Positions 50,997 through 58,731 of a DNA stretch of 64,000 nt are shown in pieces. How positions within the stretch are numbered: position 1 is the first letter of the stretch; each line of letters starts with the position of its first letter. Location of the stretch: positions 47,217 to 111,216 of the forward strand of contig CALAMG010000028.1 in the NCBI GenBank assembly GCA_937925715.1, read 5' to 3'. Position numbers and translations under genes: made by a program. The notes under the pieces were generated by a model, which had not been told where the DNA came from, made no database searches, and saw only the letters and a program-made list of their open reading frames with translations. The DNA comes from an uncultured Collinsella sp. (GTDB taxonomy: Bacteria > Actinomycetota > Coriobacteriia > Coriobacteriales > Coriobacteriaceae).

Positions 50997-51029
50997 AAAG
51001 CGCGGGGCCGCATGGCGACTCCGCGCTTT
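50997..51029 (-). terminator. Terminator after surface protein B (duplicated)
   Basis: AAAGCGCGGGG pairs with CTCCGCGCTTT around an 11-nt loop; on the minus strand the T-run is TTTTCTTTT. It is the duplicated copy of the terminator at 53062-53097 that follows the purine permease gene. Confidence 0.8.
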
Positions 51030-51055
51030 ATTGTTCAGCTTTTGCAGCCTTGCCC

Positions 51056-51101
51056 TTACGCTACGAAGAAGTAGACGAGGAAGGCAAGGGCCGCGATCCA
51101 C
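51056..51101 (-). pseudogene. Duplicated 3' tail of the purine permease gene
   Basis: The minus strand encodes WIAALAFLVYFFVA followed by TAA, the same C-terminus as the intact permease at 53124-54437, with only two visible base changes before the match stops at about 51101. It marks the breakpoint of the roughly 2-kb tandem duplication that created the two surface-protein genes. Confidence 0.85.
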
Positions 51102-51122
51102 CCGTCCCGTGCGAAAAAGTGT

Positions 51123-52916
51123 TTACGAGCGCTTGCGGCTCACCACGGCGCCCGCGGCGATGGCGGCTGTTCCCGCAAGGGCGGCTGCCACGATGGCTGC
51201 GCTCGAGGCGTCGCCGGTTGCTGCGAGTTTGCCGGCGATCTTGGCTCCCGTGGCTGCAACTGCAACGGTCTTGGTCGTCTTCGTGCCCTCGGACTTGAAA
51301 CCCTCGGGCTTGGTCTCGCTTGGCTTCTCCTCGGGTTTGATCTCCTCGGGAGGCGCGATGACCGTGCTCTTGGCGACAGCGGCGTCATAGGGGGAGTTGA
51401 TCACAGCGTCGCCCGTGCCGATGGTTTGACCCACCTCGTAGAAGATGCCGTCGTCGAGTTCTTCCTTGTTGCGATAGCCAATGATCTTGCCGCCTGTGGG
51501 CGTCTGGATGGGAGCGCCTTCGATCTCGATGGTGCCGATCGCCTTGCCGTCCTCGCTTGTGGCAAGGGCGAAGATTGCCGCCGTGTCTCCCTCGGCCGTG
51601 ACCTTGCTGCGGACGATCGAGATGCTCGCGGGCGTGATGCCCTCGTAGGTCTGGGCGAAGATACCGATGTTCAGACCCCTAGGCTCAGGGATGACCTCAC
51701 CGCTTTGATCGTTGCTGTAGTGATCGGGGCCGTCGCCACCGGTCTCGACATAGCGGGCTATAGCCTTAACAACGGAGTCGCTGATGTAGATATGGCCGCC
51801 AGCGACGTATGGCTGGTGGTTTCTGGTAGAGATTGCAACCGAGAATTTGCCTTCCGCGAACGCGTCCACGATGGAACCGTTCTTGATGTCGATGTCGCCC
51901 CCGTCAGTGATGAGGGAGATGGCCTGGCCGCCGTTCGCGCTGGTACGGACCGTCACGGTCGCGTGATCGAGCGTAACGCCCTTGTGGGCATAGACGCCAT
52001 ATTCAACACCGCTTGCGTCAAGGGAGGCGTTCGTGACCGCGAGACTGCCCTCAGTGTCGACGGCAAGATATCCCTCGGCGTTTGCCTTAACCTGGCTGCC
52101 GTCCGAGATGTTGATGCCGTCTTTAGCCCAAATCGCTGCTTCTTCTTCTATAGAGATAGAGTTTGCTTCTACCTTGCCACCGCCTTTGATGATGAGGTCA
52201 CTGCCCGCGGCGATGCCGTAGCCTTCGCCTCCTTTAGCGATCACTGTGCCAGAGGAATTGATGGTGGTCTTGCCCTTGGATTGGATGCCTTCGGTACCGC
52301 CCGTTGCATTCACGGTGCCCGAGCCCGTGATAGAGAGATCGCCCTCTGCCTCAATTCCGTCGGCAGTAGTGCTCGTGGTGTTCACAGTGCCTGGGCCAGA
52401 AATGGAGAGGTCGCCTGTGGATTTAATTGCATCGGCCTCGGCTGTCACATTGAGCTCATCCGTGCTATTCGAGCTCGTTATGTTCAACTCCGCTTTCTGG
52501 TTAGTGCCATCCTGCGCTTTGATGGCGGCTCCGGTGTAATCGAGCTCGGTTTTCACGGTGTTCTTGCCCTCGTACGCAATGTTGAGCTTGCCTGCAGCAT
52601 TGATTGCACCGCCGTCATAGCCGTTGAGCTTCATGTCGTCGGCGCCGTCCCAGGCCCAGGTGCCCGCCTCGTCGCCTACCGCGGCGCCAGCTTCATACCG
52701 GCTGCCGCCGACGTCCACCCACTCGGCCGCGAGCGAGACACTCGGCATGAGCAACGAGCTCACCGTGAGCGCGCAGGTCAGACCACGGACGATGCGACGC
52801 GTCACGCGACGCCAGCTTCCGTGTGCGAGCAGCGTGCGACGGCGCACGTCGGGCTCGACAAAATGGGCTCCAGAGGTTTTGTCATTGCGCTTGGGGGTCG
52901 TGAACAAGGCGGCCAT
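51123..52916 (-). CDS. Cell-wall-anchored beta-helix surface protein, copy B
   Basis: This 597-residue paralogue of the protein at 49070-50851 has the same parts: extended N-region, signal segment ending PSVSLAA, a beta-helix with Gly/Asn/Asp-rich rungs, a Pro/Lys/Glu-rich wall region, then LAATGD, a hydrophobic helix and RKRS. The N-terminal 70 and C-terminal 100 residues and the central block are nearly the same in both, whereas the first helix rungs differ. It probably lies outermost on the cell surface, possibly binding glycans. It follows the purine permease gene and a terminator on the same strand. ATG 52916 follows GGGAG. Confidence 0.85.
   Translation of the reverse strand: MAALFTTPKRNDKTSGAHFVEPDVRRRTLLAHGSWRRVTRRIVRGLTCALTVSSLLMPSVSLAAEWVDVGGSRYEAGAAVGDEAGTWAWDGADDMKLNGYDGGAINAAGKLNIAYEGKNTVKTELDYTGAAIKAQDGTNQKAELNITSSNSTDELNVTAEADAIKSTGDLSISGPGTVNTTSTTADGIEAEGDLSITGSGTVNATGGTEGIQSKGKTTINSSGTVIAKGGEGYGIAAGSDLIIKGGGKVEANSISIEEEAAIWAKDGINISDGSQVKANAEGYLAVDTEGSLAVTNASLDASGVEYGVYAHKGVTLDHATVTVRTSANGGQAISLITDGGDIDIKNGSIVDAFAEGKFSVAISTRNHQPYVAGGHIYISDSVVKAIARYVETGGDGPDHYSNDQSGEVIPEPRGLNIGIFAQTYEGITPASISIVRSKVTAEGDTAAIFALATSEDGKAIGTIEIEGAPIQTPTGGKIIGYRNKEELDDGIFYEVGQTIGTGDAVINSPYDAAVAKSTVIAPPEEIKPEEKPSETKPEGFKSEGTKTTKTVAVAATGAKIAGKLAATGDASSAAIVAAALAGTAAIAAGAVVSRKRS
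51877..52115. repeat. 239-bp near-identical block, copy in surface protein B
   Basis: Partner of 49839-50077; the single difference seen is at the TTGACC/TTAACC position near the end of the block. Confidence 0.9.
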
Positions 52917-53061
52917 GGTTACTCCCATCCTCATAGGGCCTATGCGATTACGCCCAGCATATCTGCAGGATGTAGCCGGCGGTAGTGCCGTTTGGAGGGC
53001 AAAATGTCCAGAACTTGGGAAGCAATATATCGCGCGTCCGTGCGTGGCCTGGCTTTAAAAG

Positions 53062-53097
53062 AAAAGCGCGGAGCCGCTCGATGCGACTCCGCGCTTT
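53062..53097 (-). terminator. Terminator after the purine permease gene
   Basis: A perfect 11-bp stem AAAGCGCGGAG / CTCCGCGCTTT with a 13-nt loop, ending TTTTC on the minus strand, lies 27 bp after the permease stop codon. Confidence 0.85.
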
Positions 53098-53123
53098 GGT
53101 GTTCTGCTTTGGCAGCTTTGCCG

Positions 53124-54437
53124 CTACGCTACGAAGAAGTAGACGAGGAAGGCGAGGGCTGCGATCCACATGAGCGGCTTGATCTTGGAAGCCTCGCCCT
53201 TAAAGAGCGCGACGACCACGTAGGCGATAAAGCCCAGGCCAATGCCGGCAGAGATGGAGTAGGTGAAGGGCACGCCGGCGACAATCATGAACGCCGGGAA
53301 ACCCTGCGACACGTCGGACCAGTCGATCTCGGAGGCCTCGCTCATCATGAGGTAGCCGACGTAGACCAGAGCACCGCAGGTGGCGGCGCTGGAAACGATG
53401 GTGACGATGGGGGAGAAGAACGCGGCGAGAATGAACAGCACGCCGGTGGTGACGGAGGTGAGGCCCGTGCGGCCACCGTCGGCGGCGCCGGAAGTGGACT
53501 CGACGAAGGTGGTGATGGAGGAGACACCCATGAAACCGCCCACAGCAGCGGCGGCGGAGTCGACGATCAGGATGGGACGGATGTCCTCGACATTGCCGTC
53601 CTCGGTCAAGAACTCGCCCTGCTTGGCGACGGCCATCGCGGTGCCCATGGTGTCGAAGAAGTCACTCATGAGCAGCGAGAAGGCAACGACGAGCAGCATC
53701 GGGTCGGTCAGAACCTTCACGATGGCCATGTTGCCATCGGCGGTGCTAGCAAACGGGGCGCCAAAGGTCGAGAAGTCGAGCGGTGCGATGAGGCCCTCGG
53801 GGGCGTGGGTGACGCCCAGCGGGATACCGGCGATAACGGCGACGATGATGCCGATGAGCAGCGAGCCCGGCACGTTGCGGGAAGCCAGGGCAACCGTCAC
53901 GACGATGGAGATGATGCCGACGATAAAGGTGGGGGAGGCGATGTCGCCCAAGCCGACGAGCGTACCGGCGCCAGCGGTGATGATGCCAGCGTCGCACAGG
54001 CCGATCATGGCGATAAACAGGCCCAAGCCAACCGAGATGGCGTGGCGCAGGACCACGGGGATGGCGTCCATAATGGCCTCGCGCAGGCCGCACAGGACGA
54101 GCAGCAAGATGACGATACCCTCGAGGAAGATAACGCTCATGGCCACGTGCCAGTCACCGCCGCACATGGTGGTGGCGATGCCCGCGATCATGGCGTTGAT
54201 GCCCAGGCCCGAAGCGCAGGCGAGCGGGCGGTTGGCGAAGATGCCCATGCAGATGGTCATGATGCCGGCGCCCAGGCAGGTGGCGCAGGCGAGCGCTCCC
54301 GCATCGATGCCAGCGCCCGAGAGCACCGCGGGGTTGACGGCAATGATGTAGGCCATCGCCAGGAATGTTGTCAGTCCAGCGCGGAGTTCGGTCCCGATTG
54401 TGGACTTGCGCTCACTGACGTGAAATAGTTCGTCCAT
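53124..54437 (-). CDS. Guanine/hypoxanthine-type NCS2 permease (AzgA-like)
   Basis: The 437-residue membrane protein has the AzgA/GhxP features: N-terminal ERKSTIGTELRAGLTTFLAMAYIIAVNPAVLS, NRPLACASGLGINAMIA, LSDFFDTMGTAMAVAKQGEF and the late STTFVESTSGAADGGRTGLTSVTTGVLF-like block. These proteins import adenine, guanine or hypoxanthine by proton symport. ATG 54437 follows AAAGGG; the frame from 54494 has no ribosome site. The last 15 codons are duplicated at 51056-51101 as a relic. Confidence 0.93.
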   Translation of the reverse strand: MDELFHVSERKSTIGTELRAGLTTFLAMAYIIAVNPAVLSGAGIDAGALACATCLGAGIMTICMGIFANRPLACASGLGINAMIAGIATTMCGGDWHVAMSVIFLEGIVILLLVLCGLREAIMDAIPVVLRHAISVGLGLFIAMIGLCDAGIITAGAGTLVGLGDIASPTFIVGIISIVVTVALASRNVPGSLLIGIIVAVIAGIPLGVTHAPEGLIAPLDFSTFGAPFASTADGNMAIVKVLTDPMLLVVAFSLLMSDFFDTMGTAMAVAKQGEFLTEDGNVEDIRPILIVDSAAAAVGGFMGVSSITTFVESTSGAADGGRTGLTSVTTGVLFILAAFFSPIVTIVSSAATCGALVYVGYLMMSEASEIDWSDVSQGFPAFMIVAGVPFTYSISAGIGLGFIAYVVVALFKGEASKIKPLMWIAALAFLVYFFVA

Positions 54438-54630
54438 GCATACCCTTTCCTTGTTCGGCCCCGAGTTTAGGCCGATTGACACGAACTCACCCACTATAGC
54501 CCCTTTACGACGCTGTTGTTCCTCGCATGTTGATGTTCGGCGCTTTGTAGCAGACGGACGGTATTTTTCGCATGAAAATGTGTGGGTACCGTATACTTAA
54601 GCGGTTACAACGACCCCTATGGAGGAACGT

Positions 54631-55050
54631 ATGATTAAAGAGCTTTGCCACGACGAGGCTATTCTGTCCCAGCGTTGCGAGGTCGCGACCGTCGAGGACG
54701 AGTCGGTGGCACAGGACCTGATCGATACCATCAAGTCGCTCGACGATGCCGGCTGCCTTGCCGCCAACCAGATTGGCGTTACCAAGAAGGTCTGCGTCTA
54801 TCTGGACGACGCCGGCGAGCCCCACGTGCTCTACAACCCCCGTCTGGTGTTTGGCCTGGGCGCCAGCAAGATGGAGGAGAGCTGCCTGACGCACGAGGAG
54901 GTCACCAAGTCCACGCGCTATATCAAGTGCAAGGTCGCTTATGACGTGATCGTCGACGGCAAGATGCGCGAGCGCAAGCAGGACTTTGTGGGCTTCGAGG
55001 CGCAAATGGTCCAGCATATGATCGACCACTGTCTCGGCAAGTTGGTCTAA
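54631..55050 (+). CDS. Peptide-deformylase homologue with broken catalytic motif
   Basis: This 139-residue protein is similar to peptide deformylase (Fe/Zn enzyme removing formyl from new proteins). Motif 1 reads GCLAANQIGV, motif 2 ESCLTHEE retains the metal-binding Cys, and motif 3 reads QHMIDH. The two His ligands of the HExxH motif are kept, but the catalytic Glu is Met. Hydrolysis is therefore unlikely by the known mechanism. A second deformylase in this window (62378-62788) has an intact QHEIDH. This protein may be a regulator, decoy or enzyme with another reaction. ATG 54631 follows GGAGG. Confidence 0.85.
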   Translation: MIKELCHDEAILSQRCEVATVEDESVAQDLIDTIKSLDDAGCLAANQIGVTKKVCVYLDDAGEPHVLYNPRLVFGLGASKMEESCLTHEEVTKSTRYIKCKVAYDVIVDGKMRERKQDFVGFEAQMVQHMIDHCLGKLV

Positions 55051-55147
55051 GGGGATCAAAGCACCGCACCTTGCCGCTCAATCGTCGCTTGCGTACCGTT
55101 AGTACGCGGCGCTCCTCTTTCGTGGCAATCTGCGGCACTTTGACCCC
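55051..55147. repeat. 97-nt long imperfect palindrome after the deformylase-like gene
   Basis: Outer arms GGGGATCAAAGCACCGCA and TGCGGCACTTTGACCCC pair with few mismatches. A second inner stem (TTGCC / GGCAA) and a terminal GCGTA/TACGC hairpin follow. It starts directly after the stop codon and folds into one long rod. It resembles a REP-type element or structured terminator rather than a gene. Confidence 0.75.
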
Positions 55148-55195
55148 TTAGACGACCTGCGGGGTTAACTTGGTTGAGTTTATCCTGTTTGAATA

Positions 55196-55231
55196 GTCCG
55201 GGCGTGACATTGTTGTCATGTCCGGGCTTTT
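55196..55231 (+). terminator. Terminator before the bile salt hydrolase gene
   Basis: A 14-bp stem with G-U pairs (GTCCGGGCGTGACA / TGTCATGTCCGGGC) and a 4-nt loop is followed by TTTTGTGTTT, 63 bp before the next gene's start. Confidence 0.8.
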
Positions 55232-55294
55232 GTGTTTAGCGCCTCTTTGATTGGTGACAATGAGATTAGCAAGAACGTAAAGCTAGGAGGCGCT

Positions 55295-56260
55295 ATGTGT
55301 ACGAGTATTCGATTTACCGATAATTCTGGCCACATGTATCTGGGCCGCAATCTCGACTGGAGCTTTGACTACGGCCAACAGGTTCGCGTGATGCCGCGCG
55401 GGTTTCACATTCCGTATTCGTTTATCGACGACGCGACAGCGGCGCACGCGGTGATCGGTATGTGCATCGATTACAAGAACTATCCCATGTTTTTCGATTG
55501 CGGTAACGATGCGGGTCTGGCTGTGGCGGGGCTCAACTTTCCCGGCTATGCCGAGTATGCCGAGGGCCCTGTCGACGGCAAGACCAATATCGCGGCCTAT
55601 GAGTTTCCCTTGTGGGTGGCAGCGACGTTCTCGACGGTCGATGAGGTCGAGGCCGCGCTGCGCGACACGGTGATTGTCGCCAAATCTGCCGGAGAGGGGC
55701 TGGGCGTGTCGCTGCTCCATTGGATTATCGGCGACAGCCAGCGCAGTATCGTGGTCGAGATGATGGCTGACGGCCTGCATGTATACGACGATCCGGTCGA
55801 CACCCTTGCCAACCAGCCGACCTTCCCGTGGCACATGGAAAACCTGCGCACCTATATCACCGCCACAAGCGATTTTCCGCAGACGGCGACATGGCGTGGC
55901 GCCGAGCTCAAGCCCTATGGAGCCGGTGCCGGCATGCGCGGCATTCCGGGCGACTGCTATTCGCCGAGCCGTTTTGTAAAGGCGGCGTACCTCAATGCCA
56001 ATTACCCGCAAAAGGAGAGCGAGACCGAAAACGTCGTTCGCATGTTCCGCTCGCTCGAGGGCGTGGTGATGATCGAGGGAGCGTCCAGGATGGGCGATGG
56101 CAAGTTCGAGAAGACTATCTACACCGGATGCTTTAGCGCGCGCACGGGCAATTATTACTACGCGATGTATGGGGATCCGTCGATTCGCTACGTGAGCCTG
56201 ATGGATGCCGAGGGCGCGAGCCCCGATAGGCTCGTGGTTCCCGAGCCGCGTCGTTCGTAG
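55295..56260 (+). CDS. Choloylglycine (bile salt) hydrolase family enzyme
   Basis: The 321-residue Ntn-hydrolase starts MCTS, so removal of Met exposes the catalytic Cys2. Other active-site residues fit bile salt hydrolases and penicillin V acylases: Arg and Asp in LGRNLDWSFD, Asn in AGLNFPGY and in LANQPTFPWH, and Arg in SPSRFVKAAY. Bile salt hydrolases deconjugate taurine- and glycine-linked bile acids, common in gut actinobacteria such as Collinsella. Sequence alone does not separate BSH from PVA activity, but the gut context favours BSH. ATG 55295 follows TAGGAGG. A terminator precedes it and another follows. Confidence 0.9.
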   Translation: MCTSIRFTDNSGHMYLGRNLDWSFDYGQQVRVMPRGFHIPYSFIDDATAAHAVIGMCIDYKNYPMFFDCGNDAGLAVAGLNFPGYAEYAEGPVDGKTNIAAYEFPLWVAATFSTVDEVEAALRDTVIVAKSAGEGLGVSLLHWIIGDSQRSIVVEMMADGLHVYDDPVDTLANQPTFPWHMENLRTYITATSDFPQTATWRGAELKPYGAGAGMRGIPGDCYSPSRFVKAAYLNANYPQKESETENVVRMFRSLEGVVMIEGASRMGDGKFEKTIYTGCFSARTGNYYYAMYGDPSIRYVSLMDAEGASPDRLVVPEPRRS

Positions 56261-56285
56261 CCGTTAGCTTTACTGCAATGCAAAG

Positions 56286-56317
56286 CGGTCCCGCATCTCC
56301 CATGAGATGCGGGACCG
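56286..56317. terminator. Bidirectional terminator between BSH and kup
   Basis: A perfect 14-bp stem (CGGTCCCGCATCTC and complement) with a 4-nt loop lies between convergent genes. Confidence 0.85.
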
Positions 56318-56341
56318 TTGTCGTCAATGGCTGGTGGCGTG

Positions 56342-58573
56342 TTAGAAGTTGGCGTCGTTGAGCTGGGTGCTCTCGAGTCCGTCGAGTTGCTGTTGCTCGG
56401 GCGTATCGGCGACGCTCTCGAGCAACTCGGTGGGATCGACGTTCATGTCCTTACCGGCTGCGTTGCCGTTGACCAGGTCGTCCGAGAAGATGTCGACTTC
56501 CATTTCCTCGGCCTCTTCGATCAGGATCTCGAGCGGCACCTGGGTGCGTACGAGCTTGACTGCCGGACGCATGCGGGCAAAGAGCGGTACGTACTCAATG
56601 ATGATGGCCGAGTTCTCGAGACCATACCAACGTGCCGGGCTTCCGCAGGCGCGGCGGACGGCGTACTTGATGGCCATGACGCGATGGTCGTTGCGGTTGA
56701 TGTCCGTTTCGGGGGCAAGCATCTTGCGCAGCATGCAAAAGCGGAAGTCGCCCACGTTGCCGCGGGTCTCGTAGATGGAGTAGGTGTGGTGTTGCGGCGG
56801 CAACTCACCCGATGCCATCAGGTCGCCAACGATCTGGCGCAGGTAGGCGTTGATGCGCTGATTGACCTTAAAACCCAGGTCCAAGCGTACGCGGAACAGG
56901 AAGTCTGTGCCAAAGGTCTCAACGGAATACTCATGCGTATAGGGCTCGTCGGTAACGTGCACGTTGATGAACCAATATGCCTTGGCGCGCTTGGGGTGCT
57001 TGTCCAGGATGGAATAGAGCACGTCGCGGTCGAGCGTGAGCGGGTCGGGGCTGTTGGTGAGAAATACCAGATTGTCAGCGAGCACGGGGTAGGTCTCGTC
57101 GTTGCGCAGGCGGTTGAGCTGATCGATGTACTTGGAGACGGGCAACAGGATCGTCTGCGTGCGCTCGATGGCGGTGCCGCGACGCCACACATACATAAGG
57201 CCGAACAGCAGCGCGGCCAGGAAGATCATGACGTAGCCGCCGTCAAAGAACATGGTGAGGCACGAGGCGAAGAAGCACAGCTCAATGGCACCAAAGAGCA
57301 GGGCGAAGACGCAGGCACCCAGCTTGTGCTTGAGAATGCCGGCGATATAGCTCGTCAAAAGCGTCGTGGTCATGAGCATGGTCACGGTAATGGCGAGGCC
57401 ATAGGCGCTCTCCATGCGCTCGGAGTTCTGGAACAGCAGCACGATGAAGATGCAGCCGACCCACATGATGTTGTTGACGAGTGGAATATAGAGCTGACCC
57501 TTGGTATCGCTGGGGTAGTGGATGCGCAGGTGTGGCATAAGGTTGAGGCGCGTTGCCTCCGAAACCAGCGAGAACGAGCCGGTGATGAGCGCCTGCGAGG
57601 CGATGATGGCCGCTACGGCCGAAAGCACGATGGCAAAGGGGCGCAGGGGCTCGGGAAGCATCATATAGAACGGGTTGACGATGTCCATCGCGAGCATCTG
57701 GGGATTGGAGTTGTTGGCGAGCAGCCAAGCGCCCTGACCCAGATAGTTGAGGATGAGGGCCGCCTTAACAAACGGCCAGGATGCATAGATGTTTGCCTTG
57801 CCAACGTGGCCCATGTCCGAGTAGAGCGCCTCGGCGCCGGTCGTCGACAGAAAGACGAAGCCGAGCACCATGATGCCCGAGTGGTTGATGGGCGAGAACA
57901 GGAACATGATGCCGCGGATGGGGTTGAGCGCGCGCAAGATGGACAGGTTGCCGAGCATGTTGAACAGGCCGGCGCCCGCCAGGAACAGGAACCACAGTGT
58001 CATGAGCGGGCCGAACAGCTTGCCGATCGACGAGGTGCCGGCGCGCTGCATGGCAAACAGGCCGCAGATAATGATGATGGTGATGATGATAACGTTGGTC
58101 TGGCCGTCGCCCAGCAGCGCATGGCCCCATTCGATGGTGCGCAGACCCTCGATGGCCGTGGTGACCGTGACCGCGGGGGTGAGGATGCCGTCGGCGAGCA
58201 GTGCCGCGCCGCCGATCATGGCGGGGAGAATCAGCCATGGCGCCACCTTGCGCACGAGACTGAACAGGGCGAAGATGCCGCCTTCGTTGTGGTTGTCGGC
58301 CTTCATGGCGATTACCACGTACTTGACCGTGGTCACGAGTGTCATGGTCCAGATGACGAGCGAAAGCGCGCCCAGGATCATGTCCTCGCTGACGGTACCG
58401 ATGCCGCCGTTGTTGGCGACGATTGATTTCATGGTGTACATGGGGCTCGTGCCGATGTCGCCATAGACGACGCCGAGCGTTACAAGCAGCATGCCAGCGG
58501 AGAGGGGGATGGCTCCGTGCCCGCCTTGACCACGCTGGTCTTGGGGGCTTGCCTCCAGTTTGTTGTGTGCCAC
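56342..58573 (-). CDS. kup: Kup-family low-affinity potassium transporter
   Basis: The 743-residue membrane protein has twelve helices and a large C-terminal cytosolic part (about residues 480-743). It starts near LVTLGVVYGDIGTSPMYTMKSI, the Kup signature, and continues ADGILTPAVTVTTAIEGL, GTSSIGKLFGPLM and LLTSYIAGILKHKLGA. It imports K+ with protons. GTG 58573 with AAGGGAG upstream is preferred over ATG 58591, which lacks a ribosome site and overlaps a leader hairpin. No ydaO/c-di-AMP riboswitch consensus was found, though hairpins lie just upstream. Confidence 0.95.
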   Translation of the reverse strand: MAHNKLEASPQDQRGQGGHGAIPLSAGMLLVTLGVVYGDIGTSPMYTMKSIVANNGGIGTVSEDMILGALSLVIWTMTLVTTVKYVVIAMKADNHNEGGIFALFSLVRKVAPWLILPAMIGGAALLADGILTPAVTVTTAIEGLRTIEWGHALLGDGQTNVIIITIIIICGLFAMQRAGTSSIGKLFGPLMTLWFLFLAGAGLFNMLGNLSILRALNPIRGIMFLFSPINHSGIMVLGFVFLSTTGAEALYSDMGHVGKANIYASWPFVKAALILNYLGQGAWLLANNSNPQMLAMDIVNPFYMMLPEPLRPFAIVLSAVAAIIASQALITGSFSLVSEATRLNLMPHLRIHYPSDTKGQLYIPLVNNIMWVGCIFIVLLFQNSERMESAYGLAITVTMLMTTTLLTSYIAGILKHKLGACVFALLFGAIELCFFASCLTMFFDGGYVMIFLAALLFGLMYVWRRGTAIERTQTILLPVSKYIDQLNRLRNDETYPVLADNLVFLTNSPDPLTLDRDVLYSILDKHPKRAKAYWFINVHVTDEPYTHEYSVETFGTDFLFRVRLDLGFKVNQRINAYLRQIVGDLMASGELPPQHHTYSIYETRGNVGDFRFCMLRKMLAPETDINRNDHRVMAIKYAVRRACGSPARWYGLENSAIIIEYVPLFARMRPAVKLVRTQVPLEILIEEAEEMEVDIFSDDLVNGNAAGKDMNVDPTELLESVADTPEQQQLDGLESTQLNDANF

Positions 58574-58593
58574 GTGGACTCCCTTAGACATCC

Positions 58594-58618
58594 GGTTATC
58601 TGTCTAGGACAGATAACC
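58594..58618 (-). promoter_or_regulatory. Perfect 11-bp hairpin in the kup leader
   Basis: GGTTATCTGTC / GACAGATAACC with loop TAG lies 20 bp upstream of the preferred GTG start of kup. A short strong hairpin this close to the ribosome site may control translation; it could also be an operator. Confidence 0.5.
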
Positions 58619-58673
58619 TTTATGCCGTCTTTATACATACAAGAGCAGTTTGGCACATCAGGTTATTTTAGAC

Positions 58674-58697
58674 AATAATCCCCAGCTGGGGATTATT
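58674..58697 (-). terminator. Perfect 24-bp palindrome after the DMT gene
   Basis: AATAATCCCCAGCTGGGGATTATT is fully self-complementary, with no loop beyond the centre, and lies 35 bp past the stop of the DMT gene on the minus strand. It may be a terminator when transcribed or a protein-binding site. Confidence 0.55.
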
Positions 58698-58731
58698 TAT
58701 GTACGTAGGTAGCATTTCAAAACAGGGGCTT

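Noticed and set aside
51426..52985. Long plus-strand open frame (519 codons) opposite surface protein B
   Set aside because: It is antisense to a gene with signal peptide, repeats and sorting signal, has no ribosome site, and its composition is that of a shadow frame in GC-rich DNA.
52992..54428. Long plus-strand frame (478 codons) opposite the purine permease
   Set aside because: The product is an Asp/Gly/His-rich low-complexity shadow of the membrane protein gene.
54923..55138. Short minus-strand frame over the 97-nt palindrome
   Set aside because: It lies inside a structured repeat and overlaps the end of the deformylase-like gene.
56318..58426. Long plus-strand frame (702 codons) opposite kup
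   Set aside because: Antisense to a clear Kup protein; no start signal or recognisable domain.
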